A stretch of DNA of 64,000 bases, taken from contig BSBK01003560.1 in the NCBI GenBank assembly GCA_027943335.1, positions 2,152,001-2,216,000 on the forward strand, written 5' to 3'. The notes under the pieces were generated by a model that worked only from the letters and a program-made list of their open reading frames with translations, had not been told where the DNA came from and made no database searches. The position numbers and the translations under genes are program-made. How positions within the stretch are numbered: position 1 is the first letter of the stretch; each line of letters starts with the position of its first letter. Source of the DNA: Chamaecyparis obtusa (taxonomy: Eukaryota > Streptophyta > Pinopsida > Cupressales > Cupressaceae). Below are positions 23,600 through 36,477 of this stretch, piece after piece.

Positions 23600-23935
23600 T
23601 TTCCTTACGGACATTTTCATACTCAAAGTACTTTTCCATCTCGGTGATCCAATCCACCAACTCATCTAAATCCAAATTTCCACTATACTCAAGAGGATTG
23701 AAATGTGGGGTAGACTTCAGATTTGTCAAAGCTTTCAACAATATTTTCTCACCCTAAACCATCACAAGTGTAGGTCTTGGAACATTTGTTCTTCTTCAAT
23801 CTCTTCATCACTAACATCTTCAAGATGTTTTCCTCTATGTTGGGCTGTCTCAATAGCTTCTAGTCTAGCAGTAAGTTGTCTCAACATGTATGCCAATCCT
23901 AGATCTACATCTTGCCTCCCATGAACTATCTCGAA
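23600..23935 (-). pseudogene. gag: GYP-A gag, N-terminal part
   Basis: Reads MLRQLTARLEAIETAQ and HLEDVSDEEIEEEQ, then after a frameshift near 23755 LKALTNLKSTPHFNP and DELVDWITEMEKYFE. This is the Gag N-terminus of the GYP-A/GYP-B family (compare 40931-41420). It joins the C-terminal part at 15259 across NA-1. Confidence 0.8.
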
Positions 23936-24051
23936 ACCCTCTGCAGTTGTAGGTCAGATCACAATCTGCTACCCTACAACAATATTAACTAGGGTTTCAC
24001 AAGAAGGAACCCCCAAACCTGGATTTACCAATCTAGATCCAGATCTAAACC

Positions 24052-24066
24052 TTCTCTTTGATACCA
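24052..24066 (-). other. GYP-A primer-binding site
   Basis: Minus-strand TGGTATCAAAGAGAA, two bases inside the LTR end at 24069, is an initiator-Met type primer site. GYP-B has TGGTATCAGAGC at the same place. Confidence 0.8.
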
Positions 24067-24068
24067 CC

Positions 24069-24448
24069 TGACACAAGGAAGAGCGGAGAGAGGGGCCAAA
24101 TGCACACTCTAATTTAAATCTACCCTGCAGAGATCACACAAAAAAGTAATAACACGCAAAGTGAGAGAGAGAATGCATAAGATATTCTTATATTTCATCA
24201 AATAGATTCATACATGCCAGGTAGTAAGGCCTTCCTAGTTAGGGCCAGATACAACAATTCAAATACAACAGTCCTCCAACATGTGAGGATTCAGAACTAC
24301 CTTCAAACTTCTAATTGATACTACTAATCTTCTATCACCTAAAAATTGATACTAAAAACTACAACCAACAACTACATTATATACAAGAGGCTACTGAAAC
24401 AAGTTGGCCTTCATATCCACCATTAACGGAAGGAACGACTAGATCTAG
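24069..24448 (-). repeat. GYP-A 5' LTR, first part (split by LARD)
   Basis: Matches the left LTR from 10497 onward and stops at AGATCTAG (24441-24448), where the LARD is inserted. It resumes at 35132. Confidence 0.9.
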
Positions 24449-27400
24449 TGTAGTGCCTCTTCAACTCTAACTCATTGAAGACTAATGTTGGTAAGTAACT
24501 CGATGAGAGTGATGTAGGTAAGTAAACCATCCATATTTTCTAATCATTGTGATGCACATCTATGTAGAGTTTATGATAGTTAAATACATTGTTTAATTTT
24601 ATGTGGTATTTCTATTTTAGCAATCGATAAATAAATGTATTATTTTGGAAACCATACTAATTATCAAATTAAGAATGAGGAGATAAATGCAAATGTCTAT
24701 TTTGACTTATTTATTTTGATAAATTTATTAATTCATTTATAATATTCAAAAAAATATATAAAAATAAAATCACAAGAAATTTTTACCATATTAATAATCA
24801 TTAAATACTATCCTATCCTATATCAAAATTACAAACCTTAATAAGAGATTATCTAATTATATAAATATATTATTTATAAAATAAATGTTTTTATTTTATT
24901 TTATTTATATATATATTCCTTAATCAAAAGAAAATATTATAAATAAACTATTCCATTTTATAAAAGTAAAGTATGTAAATTTATGTAAAGAAACTTATAG
25001 GAAAGAAAGATATGTGGAAGTTTCTAAAAGAAATACTTTTCCTTAAGATAAAAACTTGGGGTTAAACTTAAGAAAACTAAGTTCACGTGGGGATGCTGTT
25101 TTACATAATTCTATGAGGATTTGGGATAAAACTATGGCTTAAAATCAATGCCATGCAAATTGGTTTAAATGACAGTTAAGAGACAGTGCAGAATGATAAA
25201 AGAACATATTCCAAAGTAATGTATTTTAAAATTATTGTACCGTGCCTTAGATTTGGTATCATTCTATTTTGTTGATAATGATTAGAGGTGTGGCTAATAG
25301 TTAAAGAATTAAGTGGCACAATTAGAGATGTTATAAAAAAGTTATCTTTACGGTTACATCGGAAAAGGTAATGAAGGAACAAAAAACCTTTGATGGTTGC
25401 ATTCTGGGGAAGCTTTATATAAAATAAAAAATGGGGGATCTGCAGAGAGGATGGAGATTCTGGATGGATGGCGAGCATTTGGTGAAATGGATTTTATTAT
25501 ATTTGGATGGAAGGCCTCTTGCTGTGAAGGAGGGGCGACCCAACACAGTCTTCATGATTGGCGAAAACATAAAGGCAAGAATGGAAATATGAGATTTTCA
25601 GCTTTAAAATTTCTTCTGTGTTCATTCATTCGCAGTCCATAGGAGGAGGTTTGATTGTAAACTCATATTTTAAGCAAAGGGAAAAATACATTTGGATTCG
25701 TTGCCGTATCACGAGATGACTCTGTAATCATTGCCAGGTTTGGACACACTTAATTTACACTCTTATTCTTTAAAGTGGTTCTTTATAATCAAATACGCTA
25801 CAGTAATCTTATGGCATATAAATGTTTTATCATTTATGTTTTTTTTTTGAATGGTTAGAATTACTTAACCCATTGGATGGTGATTTGGTATATGCTTTCT
25901 AACCTTGGATTTTATTTTATCTGGAGGGTAAGCATTTAACCTTCTATTCCATGTTCATTAACTCTATTTATTTCATGAATGCATCCATAGTAGCATAAAT
26001 TTAATTTATTATTAGATGTTTGATACAAATAAATCATTGGTAGATCTTGAGAAATGAAATTGAGTTTGTCAGAGTTATGGAAAATATTTCAAATTGATAA
26101 TTTTGAACTTATGTACAATATTGCTAAGACACCTTCAAATTCTAAATTCTTATAGTGATTTGAATTTGTTATATAAGATCCTCCATGAAAATAATATAAA
26201 ATAAAATCCTAGAATACTAAAATTATGAAAGATAGGACTAAGTATTTGTGTTTAATGGAGTTGATGTTTATCTAAAATCATACAAATTGCAGATTTCTAT
26301 TTCTTAATCTTATAAAAGAAAAGATTATATTAGATATTATTCTCAGCATGTTCCTTACAAGCATGCAACATATATCATTAATAATACTTCAAGTAGATTG
26401 AATCTGTCTATCCTATACTCATACCTATATCAGATCAAGGATATATATATTCACATAGTTAATAGTTATACAATCAGTAGGTTGGCTTGGATTAGTTGGT
26501 AAGTTATTGAAAGAATGTTGATTATTAATTAATAATTGATCTTTGTAAACTGTTATAACTAGTAGCTATTTATATTTTCAAATATAGATATATCAAAATT
26601 TTATTTATTTATTTTAATATTAGTCCTCATAAATTTTTGAGACCAAGTGGTTTATCTATAACTCTAATGAATGAATGATGTTAAGATAGAAATGTAATTT
26701 TTATATTTGATTATTTTAATGGAACAATAACGTCATGTTTTATTATCTCAAATAATTATTCATGTAGCTTGAATGTTGGCATTTTGGATAGTTTGTATTA
26801 TACTATGGGGTCTATTATTGTTACATTTTGTTTTTAATTAATTGGGTTTGAGGTGGTTCAAACTTCTAATAGTTGTAGTACTTTAGATTATAAGTGATTA
26901 ACTCTAGAGAAAAATGAGATATTTTGGCTTTTCTAGTAATTGAGCATTAAATTTGACATGAAACTTTGGAAAATCAATTAAAAATTATCCAAAGGTAATA
27001 TTATGCTTAATGTTTTTGCAAGGTTAAGAGATTTTTGTATATATGTATATCTATGTATATTAGTAGTTATGAATTTGAATGGACAATTATATGTGTGTTA
27101 TGCCTTCTTGAAGATGCTTATTGCCATGGATGTGCAATTGATGATATGTCCTTGTTCCCTTCAATCAATTAAGTGTAAGCTTGGATAACCTACTATTCAT
27201 TTGGTTGCATTAATCATAATTAAATTGATCAGTAGGAATAGAGGAGGGATTGAGCCTAAGTTATGTTTTCATGGGATTGTACAAGTCCTTAGAGATTGGG
27301 ATGATCATAATTTACTAAATGATGTCTTTCATGATGATTGTTATTAATGTTCTAAATTTTGTTATTACATTAGGAGTCAATTATGTATCATTCCTATGTT

Positions 27401-28103
27401 TTGGGTGGGATATGTTTTAGTGAGCACTTTGATTAAGGAGGTTCTAGTATGCTATATTGGCATGGGTTAAACTCTATCATGAGCTATGGAATTGGTGTCA
27501 ATTTATCAATTAATTATAGGAATTTTTCTCTGTCTCACCTAAGTGGGTCGCATCCGACAAAAAATATGTCTAGGGAATAGGACCCTAGAAAGGGTTGAAT
27601 ACACGCTTTCTTGATTTTATGGATAGATAGTTTGAAACTAAAAGAGTTGAACTACGAAGTCTCTAAGTGTGAACGTAGGAAAGGCCATCAGTGATAAGCC
27701 CCCAAGGCTTAGGTCCAGTCCCATAGGGTTTGTCTTAAATTTTTAAATGCAATTATTTTACATCTTCTCAATAATGATTTGCATTGCTAAGATATCAATA
27801 AAGTGTTTGTTTATGATTATGCATCTAATTTTTGCACCTAGTTGTTTAGACATGTGTGTATATACAGGTGTTGGACATGGTGGTTATAATGAAAAAAAAT
27901 AAGGTAGTGATATTCAGGTATGTAGTGATAATCATTGTTAATTAAGTATGACAAGTAGTATGATCTATTGGTTGTCTTGACTTCTATTTACATAATATCA
28001 ATGAGATTATATTATGCTACTTTATTGCTAAAAAAAGAAATTATGCATGTTTTGTTGTGTTATTTATGTCCTTGTGCTGAGGGAACCTCAGTGGGGCATT
28101 ACA
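24449..28103 (+). repeat. LARD 5' LTR
   Basis: 3,655 bp, starting TGTAGTGCC and ending GCATTACA. It is AT-rich with no gene. Small frames such as 27003-27188 recur in the other LTR only because the LTRs are copies of one another. Confidence 0.95.
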
Positions 28104-29447
28104 TCTAGTATTAGAGCCCATGTTTCTACACTGGGAGCTCTGGGACTTATGCGTCTACCATGTATTCTTGATAAGTATTTTCAGATCACTTTCTTCTTTG
28201 CCTCCTTACTATTACATAGTTTATCTTCTTGATTTATATTTGAGTTATGTTGTAGATAGTTCAAAGTGTATCTTCCTAGATTTATAACTTCCTATTGACT
28301 CTGAACATGCATTGTTTCTTTTTTTATATTATCTATTGTTAAACTTAATCGTATTTTTGATTGAATGTGTATTCTCTCTTGTAGTGTACGTTGTTTGTTA
28401 TGAGCAATTGATAGTTGATATCTTGTTATTATCAAATAGCTATACATAATATGATTGAATGTATTTCTATTGCATGTTTAAACAACTAAATTGTAGTATA
28501 TTCTGTTTGATAATGCTAATTGAAAAAAATAAAAAAATAAAAAAAATAAACACCTTTTCTCCCTCTCTTCTCTACTTGATGAATAATTATCAAAGGGTGT
28601 TAGTTAAAGAAAAAATACAAGTATATGATTTAAATCATTATTTTTGCATGTATATTATGCATGTTTATTAAATGTTTTGATAAGGGTTTATTGATGCAAA
28701 TATTGAAAGAATAAATGAATTTCATGCAATCTTTTTATTACCTTGATTATTTATTGTTTATCCTTCACATGGTAAAAGATGAATATGAACTATTGGGTGA
28801 AATAGGAATGCCTAGGTAAATCTATTAAGTTGCAAACATGTTTTTAGGTGTGATAATCATTGACTTACATTGATAGATTCTTGATGAGTTAATGAAATTA
28901 TTATGTTGGTTAATATTAGTAACTTGAGAAAAGAAAAGAGATCTTATGTGAAGTATAAATTAACCCCTAAATAAAAATGGATTATTTATGCAACATTTAT
29001 GGCTAAATGTGTTGTTCTTCTCTGTTATGGGAAACATCTAGCTGAATTCAGTGTACTCTGAAAAGATGATGTTTTGTATATCCTTTATGTCTTGGATTAA
29101 GTAAAAATTAGAAATAATGATTCCATGAGTATGATATGCTATGTGGACACAATGAGAATATGGAAAGGATGGAGCGGTAAACTATGGATAACTTATAATT
29201 TTATTATGTATTCCCTCGTCAATGTGATTAAACCAGTACAAGTGCTTTTGTTGGGTGTTGTGTAAAACCAGTAATTGCTTTGTGTGCCATGTGAAGGTGT
29301 AATAAAGAACCTATCTATGGGATTTATGGTTGTGTTTAGGTATGAGAGAACCATACTACTTATGTGCTTCTTTCTTTTTTTTAACCCCACTGAGTACCAA
29401 CCCGTGGGTTAATTATAATTCAAAAGGGATAGTAATTGTTACCAATT

Positions 29448-29515
29448 TCTCAAGTAGAATGATCAGTGTACAAATAATGGTGGCACAAAGTGACCTTAGA
29501 TTCTACTACTTAAGA
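29448..29515 (+). repeat. LARD stem-loop unit 1
   Basis: Arms TCTCAAGTAG (29448-29457) and CTACTTAAGA (29506-29515) pair at 9 of 10 positions around a 48-base loop. It forms a tandem pair with unit 2, spaced 139 bp. Confidence 0.6.
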
Positions 29516-29586
29516 GATGAAGTAATAAATGACTTCCCCTATAACTCAGTATGTGGAGGGGTAGTATACTATAATCATTGCCACTT

Positions 29587-29654
29587 CCTTGGGTAGAATG
29601 GATGGCATACGAGTAATGGCGGTGTGAAGTGACCTTAGCTTCTACTACCCAAGG
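29587..29654 (+). repeat. LARD stem-loop unit 2
   Basis: Arms CCTTGGGTAG (29587-29596) and CTACCCAAGG (29645-29654) pair perfectly around a 48-base loop. Three base pairs differ from unit 1 on both sides of the stem (T-A to C-G once, A-T to G-C twice), so pairing is kept while sequence changes. Confidence 0.65.
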
Positions 29655-31478
29655 GAGGAGGTAAACAAATACTTCCCCTTATGATGAACCCATATGTGTG
29701 GTTCATAAGTGTTAGCCTAATTCCCACAATTCTTGAGCATAATTCCAATACCTAATGTGAGATTCTATGGATAGATATATGATTTATGGATATGTACATT
29801 TCTATGTGGTCCAACATGTGGAGGGAGATTCTTTTAGCCCATGCTGTGATGGATACCATATTCGCACATGTTCTGACATAATGCAATGAATATGATGCCA
29901 CACCCCACTAATGTTTCGATATAGTGTGAGGTGATGATGCCGTGTTGTTGATGGTAGCAAGCCAAGCTCGAGAACACAATGCCATGTACATAATTATGTG
30001 AAGGGGCAGTATATGTATGTATTTTTTCCCCTACTTGATGCAAAGTGAATTGGTGATGCTTGCATGCTTGTAGAGGGGCACCCATAGATGCTCAGTTTAG
30101 TAGACACGATAGGCATATAGGTGGGCCCTAGCCATGTATACCTCTGGCTACAATGATGATCTATGAGAGACATCATTATGTGGGGTGTGTCCTGTGTGTG
30201 CCTACTCCATGAGGAACACTACCATGCGACATACGACCAAAGTGTGATTACTCCACTTGGTGTATGGTCATGTCGGGTGTGTTGGCATGCTTAATCTCCA
30301 CCATCTGATGTAGGGGTGTTGCTGAGGTGAACCCCCTATGCCATGTGGGTAGTGTTTCTTAGGCCCAACCACATGAAGGGCTATTGCAATAGCTAGACGT
30401 TGTTCCCTCCTTCCTCATGAGGTGACTAGATATAGTCACAAAGTGATGTGATGTGCAATTTATGGTGATTTTCATCTTTATTTGTGTAGACCAGTAATTT
30501 TCTCATCTTTTCCTATGAAATTTTAGCCACGACTTGTGAAATTTATCTGGCATATAATTTATTGTTGCAACATCTTGGATTCTTATTCTGTTGAGATTGA
30601 TAATTCACTTTCTATTATTTATGAACTTTGGTGGCTAAACTAATTTCTTTTGGATTTTCAAATGTTGGTCTTGTGTTGTGTCGTGATTCCTCACTAAAGA
30701 CACATGATGTGGACTTGGTGAGTGTATACGAGGAAGTAGACGTAGGGTACCCTTGAGGATGGGGGTATGTGAGGCTTTTATGAAGCTAGTATTCACTACC
30801 TACCTATGTGTGGTGTCTACTCCTTGGAGGCTAACCACCTTACATAAACAAGGAGTAGGACATGTGGTCTTATATGGAGGGCTAATTGTGTGTATGGCCC
30901 AAAACCCCATCAAACCACTGAGTGAGGCATGGATTATGGATTATGATCATAGACTATTGTTTATGGATTCCAAATATAGATGAGACTGGTATTGTACCCT
31001 AAAGTGAGAGCTTGTCCTGAGAGGTGGCTACTCCTAAGCCTTGTGACGTGTAATCCCAGTGATGTTGACTGGTATGTTTGTGTAGAGTATGGTTATTGTT
31101 TTAATTTTGAAATGAGAATGTAGCACTATCTTCTTAAATATTGATATCGTTATGATTTATGAAATTGGATTGATAATTGTGTCATGGAAATCTGAAAAGA
31201 AATGGAAATTATAGTATATGAATGAATGCTTCTAGATATTGATAAAAATATTAGAAAATTTTGATATATTTCTAAGGAAATTAAAAAATCCAATGTAAGA
31301 ATATGAAATGTCTTGGATGTGTATGTGTTATGTCTTACCATTATCATGACAATTATTCTATCTTGCACTTGGATCCTAGGAATAGGTATATCTTTGATGT
31401 TGATTTAAGGATGTTTCTTTACTAATGTATGATGTGTTTCTACTTTAGTCTTCTGACTTCCAGGAGTAAGTCTAATCT

Positions 31479-31491
31479 CAGGGGAGGAGGA
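31479..31491 (+). other. LARD polypurine tract
   Basis: AGGGGAGGAGGA sits directly before the 3' LTR at 31492. It is an uninterrupted purine run, as expected for the plus-strand primer. Confidence 0.9.
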
Positions 31492-34400
31492 TGTAGTGCC
31501 TCTTCAACTCTAAATCATTGAAGACTAATGTCGGTAAGTAACTCAATGAGAGTGATGTAGGTAAGTAAACCATCCATATTTTCTAATCATTGTGATGCAC
31601 ATCTATGTAGAGTTTATGATAGTTAAATACATTATTTAATTTTATGTGGTATTTCTATTTTAGCAATTGATAAATAAATGTATTATTTTGGAAACCATAC
31701 TAATTATCAAATTAAGAATGATGAGATAAATGCAAATGTTTATTTTGACTTATTTATTTTGACAAAATTATTAATTCATTTATAATATTCAAAAAAATAT
31801 AAAAATAAAACCACAAGGAATTTTCACAATATTAATAATCATTAAATTACTATCCTATCCTATATCAAAATTACATACCTTAATAAGAAATTATCTAATT
31901 ATATAAATATATTACTTATAAAATAAATGTTTTTGTTTTATTTTATTTATATATATTCCTTAATCAAAAGAAAATATTATAAACAAACTATTCCATTTTA
32001 TAAACGTATGTAAATTTATGTAAAGAAACTTATAGGAAAGAAAGATATGTGGAAGTTTCTAAAAGAAAATACTTTTCCTTAAGATAAAAACTTGGGGTTA
32101 AACTTAAGAAAACTAGGTTCACGTGGGGATGTTGTTTTACATAATTCTATGAGGATTTGGCATAAAACTATGGCTTAAAATCAATTCCATGCACAGTTAA
32201 GAGACAGTGCAGAATGATAAAAGAACATATTCCAAAGTAATGTATTGTAAAATTATTGTATCGTGCCTTAGATTTGGTATCATTTGATTTTGTTGATAAT
32301 GATTAGAGGTGTGGCTAATAGTTGAAGAATTATTAAGTGGCACAATTAGAAATTTTATAAAATGGTTACCTTTACGGTTACATCGGAAAAGGTAATGAAG
32401 GAACAAAAAACCTTTGATGGTTGCATTCTGGGGAAGCTTTATATAAAATAAAAATGGGGGATCTGTGGAGAGGATGGAGATTCTAGATGGATGGCAAGTA
32501 TTTGGTGAAATGGATTTTATTATATTCGGATGGAAGGCCTCTTTTTGTGAAGGAGGGGCAACCCAACACAGTCTTCATGATTGGCGAAAGCGTAAAGGCA
32601 AGAATGGAAATATGAGATTTTCAGCTTTAAAATTTCTTCTGTGTTCATTCATTTGCAGTTCATAGGAGGAGGTTTGAGTGTAAACTCATATTTTAAGCAA
32701 AGGGAAAAATACATTTGGATTCGTTGCTGCATCACGAGATGACTCTGTAATCATTGCCAGGTTTGGACACACTTAATTTACACTCTTATTCTTTAAAGTG
32801 GTTCTTTATAATCAAATACGCTACAATAATCTTATGGCATATAAATGTTTTATCATTTATGTTTTTTTTTGAATGGTTAGAATTATTTAACCCATTGGAT
32901 GGTGATATGGTATATGCTTCCTAACCTTGGATTTTATTTTATATGGAGGGTAAGAATTTAACCTTCTATTCCATGTTCATTAACTCTATTTATTTCATGA
33001 ATGCATCCATAGTAGCATAAATTTAATTTATTATTAGATGTTTGATACAAATAAATCATTGGTAGATCTTGAGAAATGAAATTGAGTTTGTCAGAGTTAT
33101 GGAGAATCTTTCAAATTGATAATTTTGAACTTATGTACAATATTGCTAAGACACCTTCAAATTTTGAATTCTTATAGTGATTTGAATTTGTTATATAAGA
33201 TCCTCCATGAAAATAATATAAAATAAAATCCTAGAATACTAAAATTATGAAAGATAGGACTAAGTATTTGTGTTTACTGGAGTTGATGTTTATCTAAAAT
33301 CATACAAATTACAGATTTCTATTTCTTAATCTTATAAAATTAAAGATTATATTAGATATTATTCTCAGCATGTTCCTTACAAGCATGCATCATATATCAT
33401 TAATAATACTTAAATTAGATTGAATCTTTCTATCCTATATTCATACCTATATCAGATCAAGGATATATATATTCACATAGTTAATAGTTATACAATCAGT
33501 AGGTTGGCTTGGATTAGTTGGAAAGTTATGGCAAGAATGTTGATTATTAATTAATAATTGATCTTAGTAAACTATTATAACTAGTAGCTATTTATATTTT
33601 CAAATATAGATATATCAAATCTTATTTATTTATTTTAATATTAGTCCTCATCAATTCTTGAGACCAAGTGGTTTATCTATAACTATAATGAATGAATGAT
33701 GTTAAGATAGAAATGTAATTTTCATATTTGATTATTTTAATGGAACAATAACATCATGTTTTATTATCTCAAATAATTATTCATGTAGCTCGAATGTTGG
33801 CATTTTGGATAGTTTGTATTATACTATGGGGTCTATTATTGTTACATTTTGTTTTTAATTAATTGGGTTTGAGGTGGTTCAAACTTCTAATAGTTGTAGT
33901 ACTTTAGATTATAAGTGATTAACTCTAGAGAAAAATGAGTTATTTTGGCTTTTCTAGTAATTGAGCATTAAATTTGACATGAAACTTTGGAAAATCAATT
34001 AAAAATTATCCAAAGGTTATATTATGCTTAATGTTTTTGCAAGGTTAAGAGATTTTTGTATATATGTATATCTATGTATATTAGTAGTTATGAATTTGAA
34101 TGGACAATTATATGTGTGTTATGCCTTCTTGAAGATGCTTATTGCCATGGATGTGCAATTGATGATATGTCCTCATTCCCTTAAATCAATTAAGTGTAAG
34201 CTTGGATAACCTACTATTCATTTTGTTGCATTAATCATAATTAAGTTGATCAATAGGAATAGAGGAGGGATTGAGCCTAAGTTATGTTTTCATGGGATTG
34301 TACAAGTCCTTAGAGATTGGGATGATCATAATTTACTAAATGATGTCTTTCATGATGATTGTTATTAATGTTCTAAATTTTGTTATTACATTAGGAGTCG

Positions 34401-35126
34401 ATTATGTATCATTTCTCTATTTTGGGTGGGATATGTTTTAGTGAGCACTTTGATTGAGGAGGTTCTAGGATGCTATATTAGCATAGGTTAAAATCTATTG
34501 TGAGCTATGGAATTGGTGTCAATTTATCAATTAATTGTAGGAATTTTTCTCTCTCTCACCTAAGTGGGTAGCAGCCGACGCAAAATCTATCTAGGGAATA
34601 TGACCCTATAAGGGGTTGCATACCCGCTTTCTTGATTTTATGGATAGATAGTTTGAAACTAAAAGAGTCAAACTACGAAGTCTCTAAGCATGAACGTAGG
34701 CAAGGCCATTAGTGATGAGCCCCCAAGGCTTAGGTCTAGTCCCATAGGGTTTGTCTTAAATTTTTAAATGTAATTATTTTACATCTTCTCAATAATGATT
34801 CACATTGCTAAGATATTAATAAAGTGTTTGTTTATGATCATGTATCTAATTTTTGCACCTAGTTGTTTAGACATGTGTGTAGATACAGGTATTGGATATG
34901 GTGGTTATAATGAAAAAAAACAAGGTAGCGATATTTAGGTATGTAGTGATAATCATTGTTAATTGAGTATGAAAAGTAGTATGATCTATTGGTTGTCTTG
35001 ACTTCTATTTACATAATACCAATGAGATTATATTATGCTACTTTATTGCTAAAAAAAAAGAAATTCTACATGTTTTGTTGTCTTATTTATGTCCTTGTGC
35101 TGAGGGAACCTTAGTGGGGTATTACG
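31492..35126 (+). repeat. LARD 3' LTR
   Basis: 3,635 bp, starting TGTAGTGCC and ending GTATTACG, a decayed CA terminus. TSD TCTAG follows. Confidence 0.95.
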
Positions 35127-35131
35127 TCTAG

Positions 35132-35419
35132 GTCCACATGCTTCCCAATGATTAATACCAACATTAAATCCATGACCACAATTAAATGCATATGTTAGCC
35201 TCAACAAAAAACCAAGAGAAACAACTCGGTAAGCAATGATAACTAAGCACTAGGAAAGGATAACTGAGTGCCAGGGAATTAACCAACCAACTCGGTTAAA
35301 GAAGGAACCCAAGAAACTACGAAGCCAACTTGATCAAAGAAGGAATCGAGAAACATAGAAAACTAAAACTTGTTTTTGGTGACACAGGATTGCTAAGGAC
35401 CCGAGATGCTCTTGCATCA
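35132..35419 (-). repeat. GYP-A 5' LTR, second part
   Basis: Continues the LTR from GTCCACATGC to the GCATCA end at 35419. It includes imperfect copies of an AACYGAGTGCCAGG word near 35250-35280. Confidence 0.9.
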
Positions 35420-35660
35420 GACTGGGTCATAGATAGTGGGTGCTCACATCACATGACTAGTGATAAAATTAAGTTTATTAAAGTCAATGAATATGATGGT
35501 GGTGTTGTGAGATTTGGAAAAAAGTCACCCTACTTAGTAAAAGGTAAAGGTATTGTTTTCATTAATGTAAAAAGAATTGCAAATGATGTCTATTATGTTG
35601 AAGGTCTAACACATAACATTTTGAGTGTGGGTCAACTTAATGAAAAATGATACCAACTTG
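35420..35660 (+). pseudogene. pol: COP-1 protease
   Basis: This is copia aspartic protease. WVIDSGCSHHMT carries the intact DSG active site near 35431. VRFGKKSPYLVKGKG, then VYYVEGLTHNILSVGQL complete the domain at about 35640, followed by a stop. It is the second exon-like piece of COP-1; its front joins 10496 across GYP-A. Confidence 0.92.
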
Positions 35661-36477
35661 AGTTTAAAGGAAGAATGTGCAGGATCATTGGAAGTTTTGA
35701 TGATATTTCTACTGGAAGACAAACTAGAGGTAACTTATTTTAGTTGAACAATATAATTTATAGTTGTTTGGTTGCTAGGATTGAAGATAGTTGGTTATGA
35801 CATAGAAGTTTCTTCTATGTAAACTTTGATAGCTTGGTAAAGGTAAGCAAGACTAATGCAATAAGAGGATTGCCACAAATTGTGAAACTAGATAAGCTGA
35901 TGTGTAAAGAGTGCCAACTTGGTAAGTTAACTAGTACATCTTTCAAAAGAAAATCTTATTTATCAAAGAATATACTTGATTTAGTACATACTGATTTGTG
36001 TGGACCTATGAGATAAAAGAGTTATAATGATGATAGATAATTTATCATATTTACTGATGATTATTCAAGAATGATGTAGGTTACATTTCTTAAGGATAAA
36101 TCTAATGCATTCAATAAGTTGAAGGCTTTCATAGCACTGGTGGAGAAGGAATCAGGAAAAATTCTAAAGTGCTTAAGATCATATAGAGGAGGCGAGTTCA
36201 CATCGGATGAATTTATGAAGTATTGTGAAGATAATGGTATAAAAAGATAGATGTCTACTCTGAGAACTCAACAAAATGGTGTTGCAGAAAGGAATAATAA
36301 AATAATTTTTGATGTTGTAAGGACTATGTTGATATAGGGAGATGTACCATCTACTGGAGATAAGTAATCAGTACTACTATTTATACTTTGAACTGGGTGT
36401 AAGTGAAGAAGGGAACTAACTAAACACTCTATGAATTATGGTATGGTCATTCTCCTACTATAAAGTATTTCAAAAAT
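35661..36477 (+). pseudogene. pol: COP-1 integrase, N-terminal and core
   Basis: A pre-integrase zinc region (HRSFFYVNFDSLVKV, then CKECQLGKL) is followed by the core. The first Asp is in LVHTDLCGPM. The second should be in the RGGEF block near 36185, but the residue before RGGEF is Tyr instead of Asp (SYRGGEF). The Glu is in QQNGVAERNN near 36275. Stops and a degraded stretch follow to TIKYF, where GYP-B is inserted. Confidence 0.88.

Larger units (their letters stand above)
28104..31491 (+). other. LARD interior, non-coding
   Basis: 3.4 kb with no coding capacity. The primer site TAGTATTAGAGCCC begins three bases after the LTR (28107), two transitions away from the initiator-Met complement. 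An A-rich simple run lies near 28522-28550. Two related stem-loop units lie at 29448-29515 and 29587-29654. The rest shows no structure I could define. Confidence 0.8.
24449..35126 (+). mobile_element. LARD: 10.7-kb non-coding LTR element with very long LTRs
   Basis: Two direct repeats of 3,655 and 3,635 bp flank a 3,388-bp interior. The TSD is TCTAG at 24444-24448 and 35127-35131, restoring the GYP-A LTR site (AGATCTAGGTCCAC, seen intact near 36836). The primer site and purine tract are both present. No frame longer than 88 codons lies inside, and no retroelement protein motif was found. Such proportions fit the large retrotransposon derivatives described in grasses, which move using enzymes of other elements. 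LTRs differ at about 3-4% of sites over the first 280 bases by eye, so this is a younger insertion. Orientation is set by primer site left and purine tract right. Confidence 0.92.
10497..35419 (-). mobile_element. GYP-A: chromodomain Ty3/gypsy element carrying two nested elements
   Basis: Bounded by LTRs that begin TGATGCAGGAGCATC or TGATGCAAGAGCATC on the minus strand. TSDs are GACTA at 10492-10496 and GACTG at 35420-35424, one transition apart. Minus-strand order is LTR, primer site, gag, protease, reverse transcriptase, RNase H, integrase, chromodomain, LTR, which is the chromovirus order. Its gag is interrupted by NA-1 (15265-23594) and its right LTR by the LARD (24449-35126). Without these two inserts it would be about 5.9 kb. 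GYP-B is a second copy of the same family. All genes are broken. Confidence 0.9.

Noticed and set aside
25397..25642. 81-codon ORF with a counterpart at 32465-32665
   Set aside because: Same reason: LTR copies. The start differs between copies and no domain is recognisable.
27003..27188. 61-codon ORF repeated at 34024-34209
   Set aside because: It recurs only because it lies in both LTRs of the LARD; it is hydrophobic with no motif and no sign of constraint beyond the LTR identity.
24449..35126. Large segmental duplication of 3.6 kb
   Set aside because: The two copies have TG-start ends, a primer site, a purine tract and a TSD, so they are LTRs of one element and not a segmental duplication.
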